From: an uncultured Clostridia bacterium
Lineage (GTDB): Bacteria; Bacillota; Clostridia; Oscillospirales; Ruminococcaceae
Length of the DNA stretch: 64,000 nt
Reading direction: 5' to 3'
NCBI GenBank assembly: GCA_947625375.1
Contig: CANQOC010000001.1
Location: 120,842 to 184,841, forward strand
Numbering within the stretch: position 1 is the stretch's first letter; each line of letters opens with the position of its first letter. Positions 19,461 through 27,378 of this stretch are shown in pieces. Below the pieces are notes generated by a model, which was not told the DNA's origin, did not search any database, and worked only from the letters and a program-made list of their open reading frames with translations. The translations under genes were made by a program, and so were the position numbers.

Positions 19461-19568
19461 GGGCGCAGCCGGCGCGCAAAGCGCGCAAACGAAAAGAGCA
19501 GAAAAACTCCCGCCGGAGTTTTTCTGTTCTTTTCGTTTCGGCAGCCTCCGGCTGCCGCGGCTGCGCCC
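19461..19568 (+). other. Large four-way-junction hairpin
   Basis: An outer stem GGGCGCAGCC (19461-19470) / GGCTGCGCCC (19559-19568) closes three consecutive hairpins. These are GCGCGC/GCGCGC (19472-19486); a 24-bp stem with one mismatch (19487-19510 with 19515-19538, loop CGCC); and CGGCAGCC/GGCTGCCG (19539-19557). Almost every base is paired. It may be a structured RNA, a cruciform or the core of a small mobile element. It lies 265 bp upstream of the exonuclease gene. Confidence 0.75.
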
Positions 19569-19777
19569 GGGGCGGGGCGATACAGCAAAGTCGGGTAAAA
19601 CACCGTTCCCCCGCCGCCCCCGGTTGAACGTGCGAGCTTTTCCGCAAGCGTACTCGGTAGTTTACCGCTCCAATCATGCGCAAAAGCCGGACTGACACAG
19701 CGAAGCGGTTTATCCCCACGCAGTCTGTCTTCCATCTTCCGACATCCGGCAATCTCATTTCTGTCCTCTATTTGCCC

Positions 19778-19806
19778 TTGACTCCCCGCGCGGGTTATGT
19801 TATTAT
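19778..19806 (+). promoter_or_regulatory. Promoter of the exonuclease gene
   Basis: -35 TTGACT (19778-19783), 17-bp spacer, -10 TATTAT (19801-19806). The start codon is about 20 bases after the expected transcription start. Confidence 0.8.
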
Positions 19807-19832
19807 TATACAGATACAGGAGGATGATGGGT

Positions 19833-20405
19833 ATGCAGAGATATGTCTGCTTCGACGTCGAGACGCCGAATCTGCATAACGACAGAATGAGCGCCATCGG
19901 GATTTGCGTCGTCGAGGGCGGCAGGACCGTCGACCGGTTCTATTCGGTCGTGAACCCCGACGCCGAATTTGACGCTTTCAATATCCGGCTGACCGGCATC
20001 ACGCCGCAGATGGCGGAGGAGTCCCCTAATTTTTCACAGCTTTGGAAGACCCTCTCCCCTCTTCTTCGCTCGGGCCTTTTGGTCGCACATAACGCGCAGT
20101 TCGACATGAGCGTCCTCTCAAAGTGCCTGATGGCATATGAAATCGACTGCCCCGAGACAACGCGGTATCTCTGTACATGCAGAATGAGCAAGGCGGCGGC
20201 CCCGTCGCTTTCGGACCACAAGCTCGACACCGTCTGCCGCGCGCTTCATATCCCGCTCGACCACCACAACGCGCTCAGCGACGCCAACGCATGCGCCGAA
20301 ATACTTAAATACTGCATCAAATCGGGGACGGACGCCGAGGGGTTCATCAGAGGCTATAACCTTTGGGAATCAAGGACGCTTAAAGGCGCCGCCGCGGCGG
20401 TATAA
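19833..20405 (+). CDS. DnaQ-like 3'-5' exonuclease
   Basis: 190-residue DEDDh exonuclease. Motif I is FDVET (about residues 6-10), motif II HNAQFDMSVL, motif III HNALSDANACAE. Such stand-alone enzymes resemble the epsilon/PolC proofreading domain and act in DNA or RNA turnover. AGGAGG at 19818-19823 fits the ATG at 19833; the ATGs at 19824 and 19827 are too close. The family usually begins within a few residues of this point. It lies 32 bases upstream of prfB and may be cotranscribed. Confidence 0.85.
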   Translation: MQRYVCFDVETPNLHNDRMSAIGICVVEGGRTVDRFYSVVNPDAEFDAFNIRLTGITPQMAEESPNFSQLWKTLSPLLRSGLLVAHNAQFDMSVLSKCLMAYEIDCPETTRYLCTCRMSKAAAPSLSDHKLDTVCRALHIPLDHHNALSDANACAEILKYCIKSGTDAEGFIRGYNLWESRTLKGAAAAV

Positions 20406-20437
20406 TAAATATGTAATAAAACTTTTACGGAGGATTT

Positions 20438-21556
20438 ATGGTACTTATAGACGAACTTAAACAAAGGCTTTCCGACTTTATGCCGAAGCTTAAGGAGCTT
20501 CACTCGGTTCTCAACATCGACGCGGCGAAGGAAGAAATCGAACAGCTTCACCTCAAGGCCGCCGAGCCGGGATTCTGGGACGACGCCGAGAATTCACAGA
20601 AGGTTTTAAGGCGGACAAAGTCGCTTGAAAACACCGTTGAGAGCGACCGCCGGCTTCATCAGCAGGCAGAGGATATCCAGACGATGATTGAGATGTATAA
20701 CGAAGAGCCTGACGAGTCGATGCTCGGGGAAATCCGCGACGAGCTCGACAAGCTCGAAAAAACCGCCGACGACATGACCCTTAAAACCCTGCTGACCGGC
20801 GAATATGACAACTCGAACGCGATTTTGAGCTTCCACGCCGGCGCGGGCGGCACCGAGGCGCAGGATTGGACCGAAATGCTCTTGAGAATGTATATCCGCT
20901 GGGGAGAGAGTCACGGATACAAGGTCTCGGTGCTCGATACGCTCGACGGCGGCGACGCGGGAATAAAGAGCGCTTCGATGATTATCGAGGGCGAGAACGC
21001 ATACGGCTATCTTAAGTCCGAGTCGGGAATCCACCGTCTTGTAAGGATATCGCCTTTTGACGCCTCGGGCTCGCGGCACACCTCATTTGCCTCGGTCGAG
21101 GTTCTCCCCGAAATCGAAAAGGACATGAGCGTTGAAATCCGCCCCGAGGACATCAAGATGGACGTCTTCCGCTCGTCGGGTGCCGGGGGTCAGCACATCA
21201 ATAAGACCTCGTCGGCGGTAAGACTGACGCACATTCCTACCGGAATAGTCACCTCGTGCCAGACGCAGAGGTCACAGGTGCAGAACCGCGACTATGCGAT
21301 GAAGATGCTTATTGCAAAGCTTGTCGAGATTAAGGAGAGGGAGCACCTCTCGAAGATAGAGGACATCAAGGGAGTCCAGAAGGAGATTGCCTGGGGGTCA
21401 CAGATTCGGTCGTATGTATTCATGCCCTATACGCTCGTAAAGGACCACCGGACCGGCTATGAAAACGGCAACGTCCACGCGGTTATGGACGGCGACCTCG
21501 ACGGCTTCATCAACGCGTATCTGAAGGCGCTGTCTAACGGAGAGCTTGAAAAATAA
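20438..21556 (+). CDS. prfB: Peptide chain release factor 2
   Basis: 372-residue RF2 that terminates translation at UGA and UAA. Codon-recognition motif SPF (205-207) and catalytic GGQ (250-252) are both present. The frame is open from ATG to stop, so the common programmed +1 frameshift near codon 25, with an internal UGA, is absent. ATG preceded by GGAGG. Confidence 0.97.
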   Translation: MVLIDELKQRLSDFMPKLKELHSVLNIDAAKEEIEQLHLKAAEPGFWDDAENSQKVLRRTKSLENTVESDRRLHQQAEDIQTMIEMYNEEPDESMLGEIRDELDKLEKTADDMTLKTLLTGEYDNSNAILSFHAGAGGTEAQDWTEMLLRMYIRWGESHGYKVSVLDTLDGGDAGIKSASMIIEGENAYGYLKSESGIHRLVRISPFDASGSRHTSFASVEVLPEIEKDMSVEIRPEDIKMDVFRSSGAGGQHINKTSSAVRLTHIPTGIVTSCQTQRSQVQNRDYAMKMLIAKLVEIKEREHLSKIEDIKGVQKEIAWGSQIRSYVFMPYTLVKDHRTGYENGNVHAVMDGDLDGFINAYLKALSNGELEK

Positions 21557-21577
21557 AAGGCGGAATAGGCCTCTGAG

Positions 21578-21663
21578 ATAAGAAAACAAGTGTGCCCTGC
21601 GGGCACTGCGGAGCACCGCATAATCGCATAAAGCTGCCGGATTATGCGGACTTGTTTTCTTAT
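21578..21663. terminator. Branched bidirectional terminator-like hairpin
   Basis: Perfect 14-bp outer stem ATAAGAAAACAAGT (21578-21591) / ACTTGTTTTCTTAT (21650-21663). It encloses GTGCCC/GGGCAC (21592-21606) and CCGCATAATC/GATTATGCGG (21616-21649), a three-way junction. It sits between the convergent prfB and membrane-protein genes; the A/T-rich outer stem gives U-rich ends on both strands. Confidence 0.7.
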
Positions 21664-21674
21664 TGAAGAGGGTT

Positions 21675-22115
21675 TTATATCTCCGCTTTTTTGACATCAG
21701 ATTCGACCGGAATGAGGCGCGGCTTTTTCTGGGACGTCTCCATAAAGATGAGCCGCTTCATCAGCCTTGACGCGGCGGAGGCCGGGAAGGACAGCAAAAG
21801 CCAGATTGCCGAAAACGGCAGGCATATCTGTCCCATGAAATTGAGCGGCACGTCGGAATAGTCCCAGACATTAAGACCGAGCGCGACGTTCACTGTCAAC
21901 CCGGATATAAGCTCGATTGCGGTCACAGCGGCGGCGCAGAGCGGCGCCTTAAGCGGCCAAGGTATTCCGGCGGCGTCTATCAGTGATATCAGCAAAAAGC
22001 AGAACCCGCCGACAAAGAACATAGAAATATGGGTACGTCCGCGCCAGAGGATTTCGAGGAAGCCGTAGCCGATTCCCCCGAAACAGAAAAGCGCAAAGCC
22101 CTTGATGAATTTCAT
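21675..22115 (-). CDS. Small polytopic membrane protein (CmpB/type IV ABC-permease-like)
   Basis: 146 residues with about four hydrophobic helices: FALFCFGGIGYGFLEI, ISMFFVGGFCFLLISLI, APLCAAAVTAIELISGL, QICLPFSAIWLLLS. The pattern of a G-Y-x-x-E in helix 1 and ELISG followed by LNVWDYSD resembles the putative ABC transporter permease (CmpB) family common in Clostridia. No ATPase is nearby and function is unknown. The ATG at 22115 has GGAGGC 7 bases upstream, favoured over the earlier in-frame ATG. Confidence 0.65.
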   Translation of the reverse strand: MKFIKGFALFCFGGIGYGFLEILWRGRTHISMFFVGGFCFLLISLIDAAGIPWPLKAPLCAAAVTAIELISGLTVNVALGLNVWDYSDVPLNFMGQICLPFSAIWLLLSFPASAASRLMKRLIFMETSQKKPRLIPVESDVKKAEI

Positions 22116-22209
22116 AAAATCCGCCTCCATTCGTTATCCGGTATATTATTGGCAGAATTTCGGGAAACGATTCACAGGGGCGAAAAATTATTATAAAGGA
22201 GCTGTTACC

Positions 22210-22755
22210 ATGAAAAACGCGGTATCGCCGAGCGAGGCAATCGAGCGCCTTAAGCGCGGCAACGCCCGGCTTTTGTCCGGAAAGACCGAGGCGGACATAT
22301 CCCCCGAAATCAGAAAAGAGACGTTTTTGAACGGTCAGGCGCCGTTCGCGGCCGTAATCACCTGCTCGGATTCGCGGGTAATTCCGGAATACATTTTTGA
22401 CGCCGGAATCGGCGAGCTTTTCGTAATCCGCACCGCCGGGAACACGGTCGGCGCGGGTGAGCTCGGGAGCGTCGAATACGCCGCCGAGCACTTGGGGTGC
22501 AGGCTTGTGCTGGTGCTCGGGCACGACGGCTGCGGCGCGATCGGAGCGGCCCTTTCGGGGAAGCAGACAGGGCACGTCGCCGCGATAACCGACGTCATCA
22601 GCGAGGCGGCGAAGGGCGCGGAGGACGAGCGCGCGGCGTGCATCATGAACATCAAAAACAGTATGCGGGTGCTGTCGGAGAATATTCCCGGAATCACGGC
22701 TGCGGGCGCTGTTTATCACACCGAGAGCGGCGAGGTTGAATTTCTGCAGACATAA
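22210..22755 (+). CDS. Beta-class carbonic anhydrase
   Basis: 181-residue zinc enzyme interconverting CO2 and bicarbonate. The zinc ligands are Cys-52 (TCSDSR), His-105 and Cys-108 (GHDGCGA), with the Asp-54/Arg-56 dyad. The start ATG at 22210 lies behind AAAGGAG; readings further upstream have no ribosome site. Cytoplasmic; no signal peptide. A strong terminator follows at 22877. Confidence 0.93.
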   Translation: MKNAVSPSEAIERLKRGNARLLSGKTEADISPEIRKETFLNGQAPFAAVITCSDSRVIPEYIFDAGIGELFVIRTAGNTVGAGELGSVEYAAEHLGCRLVLVLGHDGCGAIGAALSGKQTGHVAAITDVISEAAKGAEDERAACIMNIKNSMRVLSENIPGITAAGAVYHTESGEVEFLQT

Positions 22756-22876
22756 TTATGATTTCTTTAGAACGGTATCTGCCCGACCCTTGCGGCACGG
22801 CGAGTATTCCGTATCGGAAGTGCAAAAGCAGGGATATCCGGCATGTTCTGACGCCGAAATAAATCAGGATAAAATC

Positions 22877-22914
22877 GACCGCCGGCTCGGTGAAAAAGTC
22901 GGCGGTCGTTTTTA
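22877..22914 (+). terminator. Rho-independent terminator after the carbonic anhydrase gene
   Basis: Stem GACCGCCG (22877-22884) / CGGCGGTC (22900-22907) followed by GTTTTTA. It is also placed to stop leftward transcription from the GH5 gene. Nothing else recognisable lies in 22756-22876. Confidence 0.85.
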
Positions 22915-22916
22915 TA

Positions 22917-24017
22917 TCATTCGGCGATTGACGTCAGCCGCGCAATGAATTCGGGGCGGCGGAAAACGGCGTTTTCGCGGTCGAATTCGTCGCCGGAGGT
23001 GTCCCAGAGAATCGGACACATCGAGCGGGAATATGCGGCCTCGGCGACGTCGAGCGTCCACTGTTCGATAACCTCGCGGGACTTGTTGCTCCCGAAGCAG
23101 CCGTATTCGCCGATTATGACGGGAATTCCCTTGTCGGCAAAGTTTTCCTTCATCATGTCCATATACTTATTGAGCTCGGCATAGTCGGCGTCGGTGCCCC
23201 AATCGGTGCGCGCCTTTCCCCAGTCGACGTCGCTGTCGATAAGGCAGAGAACCGACGGAGTGTAGTAGTGGACCGAGATTGCGCACTTTCCGGCGGGGTC
23301 GGTCGGCATGACGAATTCGTCGCAGCAGGCGTGGTCGATATTCGTCCAGTATGAAGCGATTAAAAGGTGGCGCTCGGGGTTGTTTCCGCCCGAGCCTCGG
23401 ACGGTGTCGACAAAGGTCTGATTGATTCGGTTGAACATGTCGAACGCCTCGGCCTTGCCGTCCGGTCCGCCGTACTGATTCCAGATGTCGTCGAAGCCGA
23501 CCTCGTTCATCGACTCGAACATAAGCTCTTCGCCGTAGTCGGCAAACCGGTCGCAAATCTGATTCCAGACGTTTGTGTAAATCTCGAGTGTGCCGTCAAA
23601 GTCGGCGGTGAATTTCTGTGACCAGTCGTCGTGGTGGGTGTTGAGGATACAGCACATTCCGCTGTCGATTATCCAGCCGACAATCTCTTCGACACGGTCC
23701 ATGAACTCCTTCGGGATATTCCCCTCTTCGTCGGCGAGGAGCGTCCACGTCACCGGCAGGCGCATTACGCCGAACCCTCCGGCGGCATAGCCGTCTATCA
23801 TCTTTTTGGTGATAATGGGACTCCCCCACGCGGTCTCCTGATTTTCGACGGTTTTTTCAAACCATGTTCCGGTCGAGTCGAGGGTGTTCCCGAGGTTTAT
23901 TCCGAGACCCATATCGCGCACAAATTCGGCAGTGGTGCGCTCGGAAACGGTTCCCTTTGCTCCGCATGAACAGAGCATCAGCAGCGCAATGAGCGCCGCG
24001 GCTATCTTTTTTATCAT
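22917..24017 (-). CDS. GH5-family endoglucanase-like lipoprotein
   Basis: 366-residue secreted glycoside hydrolase that probably cleaves beta-1,4-glucans. The start at 24017 follows GGGGAGG. The signal peptide ends in lipobox LCSC, with Cys-18 as the lipid anchor. GH5 hallmarks: GINLGNTLDS, RLPVTW, acid/base Glu-172 (SMNEVGF) and nucleophile Glu-304 (IIGEYG). No carbohydrate-binding or dockerin domain is seen. It is a single gene behind its own promoter and suggests a plant-fibre or host-glycan environment. A longer upstream reading crosses the promoter and is rejected. Confidence 0.9.
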   Translation of the reverse strand: MIKKIAAALIALLMLCSCGAKGTVSERTTAEFVRDMGLGINLGNTLDSTGTWFEKTVENQETAWGSPIITKKMIDGYAAGGFGVMRLPVTWTLLADEEGNIPKEFMDRVEEIVGWIIDSGMCCILNTHHDDWSQKFTADFDGTLEIYTNVWNQICDRFADYGEELMFESMNEVGFDDIWNQYGGPDGKAEAFDMFNRINQTFVDTVRGSGGNNPERHLLIASYWTNIDHACCDEFVMPTDPAGKCAISVHYYTPSVLCLIDSDVDWGKARTDWGTDADYAELNKYMDMMKENFADKGIPVIIGEYGCFGSNKSREVIEQWTLDVAEAAYSRSMCPILWDTSGDEFDRENAVFRRPEFIARLTSIAE

Positions 24018-24042
24018 GGTATCCTCCCCTTTCGTTGGGGAT

Positions 24043-24071
24043 ATTATAGCATAAATGGCGATGGATTGCAA
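24043..24071 (-). promoter_or_regulatory. Promoter of the GH5 gene
   Basis: Minus strand: -35 TTGCAA (24066-24071), 17-bp spacer, -10 TATAAT (24043-24048), about 25 bases before the ATG. Confidence 0.8.
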
Positions 24072-24104
24072 TATGGAGTTATAGGTCGCTTCGGGCGCAT
24101 CGGT

Positions 24105-24133
24105 TTGACTTCCCCGCATATGTGTGTTATAAT
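24105..24133 (+). promoter_or_regulatory. Promoter of the small lipoprotein/peptidase pair
   Basis: -35 TTGACT (24105-24110), 17-bp spacer, -10 TATAAT (24128-24133). It is divergent from the GH5 promoter, with about 35 bp between the two -35 boxes. Confidence 0.85.
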
Positions 24134-24161
24134 CATTAAATACCGAAAGGAGCGCATCATC

Positions 24162-24515
24162 ATGAAAAAAGCATTTATATTCGCGGCTGTATTCGCCCTG
24201 ATTCTGTCCCTGTGCGCCTGTTCGCGGAAGGATTTGGCGGAGATGACGAGGGCAGAGGGAGACGGGTATGCGGCGATAGTCTGGGACGGCAGGACATATG
24301 TCCCGTACGGGGCGCTGGCGTCCTACGGCAAGCGCGGGGAGCAAATCGGGATTGTCGACGGCGACGCGGACGACCGGGTCTATGAATTAAAGGGATATCC
24401 GCCCGAGGAATGGATTGTGAACGGGGTGCCTCACGACCCGGCAATGCTTTTACGGGAAATAAACGTCGCCGAAATACCCGACGGCTGGCAGTCGGAGTAT
24501 GATTGGAATAATTGA
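24162..24515 (+). CDS. Small lipoprotein, unknown function
   Basis: 117 residues. The start at 24162 follows AAAGGAG. Signal peptide MKKAFIFAAVFALILSLCAC with the probable lipidated Cys at 20 (LCAC). The mature part (AEGDGYAAIVWDGRTYVPYGAL, RVYELKGYPPEEWIVNG) reads like a small beta-rich domain seen in Clostridia lipoproteins, but I cannot name a family. It is 12 bases upstream of the peptidase E gene and probably cotranscribed. Confidence 0.75.
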   Translation: MKKAFIFAAVFALILSLCACSRKDLAEMTRAEGDGYAAIVWDGRTYVPYGALASYGKRGEQIGIVDGDADDRVYELKGYPPEEWIVNGVPHDPAMLLREINVAEIPDGWQSEYDWNN

Positions 24516-24527
24516 CGGGGTGATAGA

Positions 24528-25262
24528 TTGAAGGCGATATTGACGAGCAGCCTCGGCGGTTGCGCAGTGATTGACGGGGTGAGGGTTCCGGCGCCGCTGA
24601 TTCGGGATAACGGTCTTGCGGACAGAATCGGGGCGGTGTGGCCGAAGAACGCGCGGGTGCTTTTTGTCTGTGCCGACCCGAATGACTATGCGAAAAACGA
24701 CGGCGTCTGCGCGTGCTTCAGGGAGACCTTTGAGATGAGCGGACTCGGCGTCTCCCGCGTTGGAATATGTGACGGCAGGAACGAGGAAGCCGTCGAAGAC
24801 TTGGTGAAGACAGACGTGCTCATTCTGACCGGCGGGCATGTCCCGACGCAGAATCGGTTCATGAAGAAAATCCGCCTTAAAGAGCGACTGTCGGACTTCG
24901 GCGGGATTGTAATCGCCTGGAGCGCCGGTTCGATGAACTGTGCGGAGACGGTTTATGCCGGCCCGGAGCTTGCGGGCGAGGCCGTCAACCCGAATTACGA
25001 GCGGTGGATAAGCGGCCTCGGAATCACCGACATCAACATTTTTCCGCATATGCAGAGCCTTCGCGGTGAGTATCTCGACGGCATGAGGCTGATTGAGGAC
25101 ATCACCTTTGCCGACAGCTTCGGGCACGAAATCGTCGCCCTGAACGACGGAAGCTATATCGCGGTCAACGGCGGAAAAACCGAGCTTTTCGGCGAGGCGT
25201 ATCTGATTAAGGACGGTCGGATGACGCAGATATGCGGGAATAATCAATCAATAACTTTATAA
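24528..25262 (+). CDS. Peptidase E-like (S51) protein
   Basis: 244 residues. Class I glutamine-amidotransferase-like fold with nucleophile Ser-132 in WSAGSMN, the peptidase E arrangement, and an upstream LILTGGHVPTQNRF block. Peptidase E hydrolyses dipeptides starting with Asp; the substrate here is not shown. TTG start at 24528 with GGGGTG upstream; no nearby ATG suits. Cytoplasmic. Confidence 0.85.
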   Translation: MKAILTSSLGGCAVIDGVRVPAPLIRDNGLADRIGAVWPKNARVLFVCADPNDYAKNDGVCACFRETFEMSGLGVSRVGICDGRNEEAVEDLVKTDVLILTGGHVPTQNRFMKKIRLKERLSDFGGIVIAWSAGSMNCAETVYAGPELAGEAVNPNYERWISGLGITDINIFPHMQSLRGEYLDGMRLIEDITFADSFGHEIVALNDGSYIAVNGGKTELFGEAYLIKDGRMTQICGNNQSITL

Positions 25263-25319
25263 AATTTCGGAGTATGTCTGACAAAATAGGGGGATATCGC
25301 AAAAATTTTTCCCGGGGCG

Positions 25320-25348
25320 TTGACAAACCGCCGAGGGTGTGGTATACT
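25320..25348 (+). promoter_or_regulatory. tRNA-Leu promoter
   Basis: -35 TTGACA (25320-25325), 17-bp spacer, -10 TATACT (25343-25348), about 65 bp before the mature tRNA. Confidence 0.85.
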
Positions 25349-25419
25349 CATAGCGTTGCGGATAAGGCTTTTGCCCCGCCTCGGAGGCTTCGCTCCGTGT
25401 AAAAATCAACGAAGCACAC

Positions 25420-25506
25420 GCGGGTATGGCGGAATTGGCAGACGCGCATGGTTCAGGTCCATGTGAAAGCAATTTCATGCAGGTTCAAGTCCTGTTACCC
25501 GCACCA
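25420..25506 (+). tRNA. tRNA-Leu (anticodon CAG)
   Basis: 87-base class II tRNA with encoded CCA. The acceptor stem GCGGGTA pairs with TACCCGC before ACCA; the D arm is GGCGGAATTGGCAGACGC; the anticodon stem CATGG/CCATG closes loop TTCAGGT with anticodon CAG; the long variable arm and T arm GGTTCAAGTCC follow. It is the last core-like gene before the AT-rich BREX operon. tRNA-Leu genes are common integration sites, but I see no repeat of its 3' end elsewhere in the window. Confidence 0.95.
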
Positions 25507-25509
25507 AAT

Positions 25510-25557
25510 AAGTACGCTAATTTGATACAATCAGTATCGAATCAGCGTACTTTTTTG
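25510..25557 (+). terminator. tRNA-Leu terminator
   Basis: Long hairpin pairing 25510-25528 with 25534-25552 (17 of 19 positions) and followed by TTTTTT. From 25558 to 25720 nothing recognisable is visible. Confidence 0.85.
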
Positions 25558-25720
25558 TCCTCGAAAAGTATCTGTATACCTTAAAGTGCCGTGTTTACAG
25601 CTTTTTATGGGGAGGGGGATACATTTTCGGAGCGTGATTATTCTATTTGGAAGTATATGGGGATAAGTGGTAGGAAACTAATCGTTATTTTATGTAAACG
25701 TTAAATAATGAACTCTCAAT

Positions 25721-26254
25721 TTATAACATTTCCCTGACCTCCATCAGTGCAAATCCCAAAATATTCGTTCCGCGCCAGTTGGATATGTCCTTTCGTTCAT
25801 CATCATAAAGTGACAGTCCGCACGCCCAAATTCTATCACTTCTGGCGCATTCGACAAGATAGGCGTTTTCGGTTTTCAACAGTGCTTCGTGCAGACTCGG
25901 GTTCTGCTCAAATTTAGCGATGAGCGCACGGGTCAGAACCACCTGCCTAAGACCGTTCCAGATAGTTTCATTATAGCCCTGCGCCTTGCCGGCAATTGAT
26001 TTTTGTATTTCGGGGTCACTTGTTGCCATCACCGCCTCAGCAGCCTGAAAATCGCCAAAAACAGCGCATTTGCGATACATTATATACTGCTCGACGTTGC
26101 AGAATTTCATTCCGTCGATTTCAAAATCCGAGGGATACCAGTTGCTCAAAAAGTCGTTTGGCTCGTCGATTTTGTGGAAATATACGGCGGATCTCATCAT
26201 GCCGTTTACCAGAAGCTCGCTCGAAATCACGCTCAAATCGCAAAGATTTTCCAT
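25721..26254 (-). CDS. NADAR-family (YbiA-like) protein
   Basis: 177 residues matching the NADAR superfamily: FLSNWYPSDFEIDG (34-47), the NVEQYIMYRKC block, ETIWNGLRQVVLTRALIAKF, and the DRIWACGLSL end. Known members are N-glycosidases acting on riboflavin intermediates or removing ADP-ribose from modified guanine in DNA. The ATG at 26254 has AGGAGG upstream. It starts 8 bases after the desulfurase stop, so it is the last gene of the BREX operon. Its role there (base-modification removal, NAD-related signalling, or passenger) is unknown. Confidence 0.82.
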   Translation of the reverse strand: MENLCDLSVISSELLVNGMMRSAVYFHKIDEPNDFLSNWYPSDFEIDGMKFCNVEQYIMYRKCAVFGDFQAAEAVMATSDPEIQKSIAGKAQGYNETIWNGLRQVVLTRALIAKFEQNPSLHEALLKTENAYLVECARSDRIWACGLSLYDDERKDISNWRGTNILGFALMEVREML

Positions 26255-26262
26255 GGTTCCTC

Positions 26263-27369
26263 CTAATGTGAAAGAATTTGTTTTAGGGCTTTGGCGATTG
26301 TCACTACGTCCTCCTCGGTATTGTCTGCGCCGAGCGAGATTCTAATCGTCCCCTGTGCATATTCTTTGGGAACGCCAATCGCTCTGACGACGTGGGAAAC
26401 CTGAGTATTTACGCTATCGCAGGCAGAACCGGTCGAAATGCAGATTCCCTTTAAATCCATGCAATGCAAAATAGCCTCGCCGCTTGCGCCTTTGAAAGAG
26501 AGGTTAATAACACCGGGAAGGTGATCTTCGCCGCCGTTTCGTATGAAATCAAGCCCGGAAAGATTGTCAATCAGAAGCTTTTCGTAGCCGTACAGCCGCT
26601 TTGCCGTTTCGGACATTCTATCGCAATTTTCTTTCAGCGCCGTCGCCATGCCGACTATCCCCGCGACATTTTCGGTGCCTGCCCTCTTGCCGTCCTCCTG
26701 ACTTCCTCCGTCAAGCAAAGGCAAAAGCGGGGTGCCGCTTTTTATGTATAAAAATCCGACACCTTTTGGACCATTGAATTTATGCGCCGACGCGGACAGC
26801 ATATCCACACCGAGTGACTTCACGTCAACGGGAATATGCCCGACCGCCTGTACTGCGTCAGTGTGGAAAAGCGCATTGTGAGCATGGGCAATCTCGCAAA
26901 GCTCACGGATAGGCTGAATTGTTCCGACTTCGTTGTTCGCAAGCATAATCGACACGAGCGCCGTCTCGGAGATGTTTTTTTCAAGCTCATCAGGCAAAAT
27001 TATGCCGTCGCGCGTGGGTCTTAAATATTTCACAACAGCACCGCCCGCTGCCATAGACTTGCAAGAATTTAAAACAGCGTGGTGTTCGATCTCGGAAGTA
27101 ATGATGGTACGCGAGATGGTACTTCCTTTGATTGCCCAGTTGTCGCTCTCCGTGCCGCCGGAGGTGAAGAAAATTTCATCGCTCGAGGCACCTATACAGT
27201 CGGCGATAATCTGCCGAGATTCTTTAATGGCGGCTTTTGCAGCGCGGGAAAATGAGTAAGGTTGCGACGGATTGGCAAAATCGCTCTGGAGCCAAGGCAG
27301 CATAGCTTCAAGAGCTGAAGAGGACAATTTTGTGGTAGCGGCATTGTCGGCGTAGATATAACGCTTCAT
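26263..27369 (-). CDS. Cysteine desulfurase (NifS/IscS/DndA type)
   Basis: 368-residue PLP enzyme that moves sulfur from cysteine to an active-site persulfide. Key residues: His-97 (EIEHHAVL), Asp-171/Gln-174 (DAVQAVGH), Lys-197 that binds PLP (SAHKFNGPKG) and active Cys-317 (STGSACDS). It sits 9 bases after the zinc-ribbon gene and shares AT-rich composition with brxP. It could supply sulfur to BrxP, as DndA (or a housekeeping IscS) does for DndC in DNA phosphorothioation. An Fe-S loading role for BrxP is an alternative. No iscU follows, which argues against a plain ISC operon. Confidence 0.92.
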   Translation of the reverse strand: MKRYIYADNAATTKLSSSALEAMLPWLQSDFANPSQPYSFSRAAKAAIKESRQIIADCIGASSDEIFFTSGGTESDNWAIKGSTISRTIITSEIEHHAVLNSCKSMAAGGAVVKYLRPTRDGIILPDELEKNISETALVSIMLANNEVGTIQPIRELCEIAHAHNALFHTDAVQAVGHIPVDVKSLGVDMLSASAHKFNGPKGVGFLYIKSGTPLLPLLDGGSQEDGKRAGTENVAGIVGMATALKENCDRMSETAKRLYGYEKLLIDNLSGLDFIRNGGEDHLPGVINLSFKGASGEAILHCMDLKGICISTGSACDSVNTQVSHVVRAIGVPKEYAQGTIRISLGADNTEEDVVTIAKALKQILSH

Positions 27370-27378
27370 ATCATCATC

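Larger units (their letters stand above)
18831..19777. other. Gene-free 0.95-kb region rich in palindromes
   Basis: I see no credible gene here; the open frames run through repeats and hairpins and lack ribosome sites. Its contents: 18849-18867 resembles the terminal repeat of the MITE at 43329-43549 (ATGTGGCCGAA then GACAC); a GTCGCC/GGCGAC hairpin near 18911-18925; tandem modules at 19029-19432; and a large branched hairpin at 19461-19568. From 19569 to 19777 I see nothing more. Confidence 0.7.

Noticed and set aside
18816..19627. Open frames of 60-125 residues in the palindrome-rich region
   Set aside because: They follow repeats and hairpins, lack ribosome sites and have no recognisable motif.
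20438..20540. Programmed frameshift in prfB
   Set aside because: The frame is open from ATG onward with no in-frame UGA near codon 25.
22736..22948. 70-residue frame after the carbonic anhydrase gene
   Set aside because: It crosses a strong terminator and has no ribosome site.
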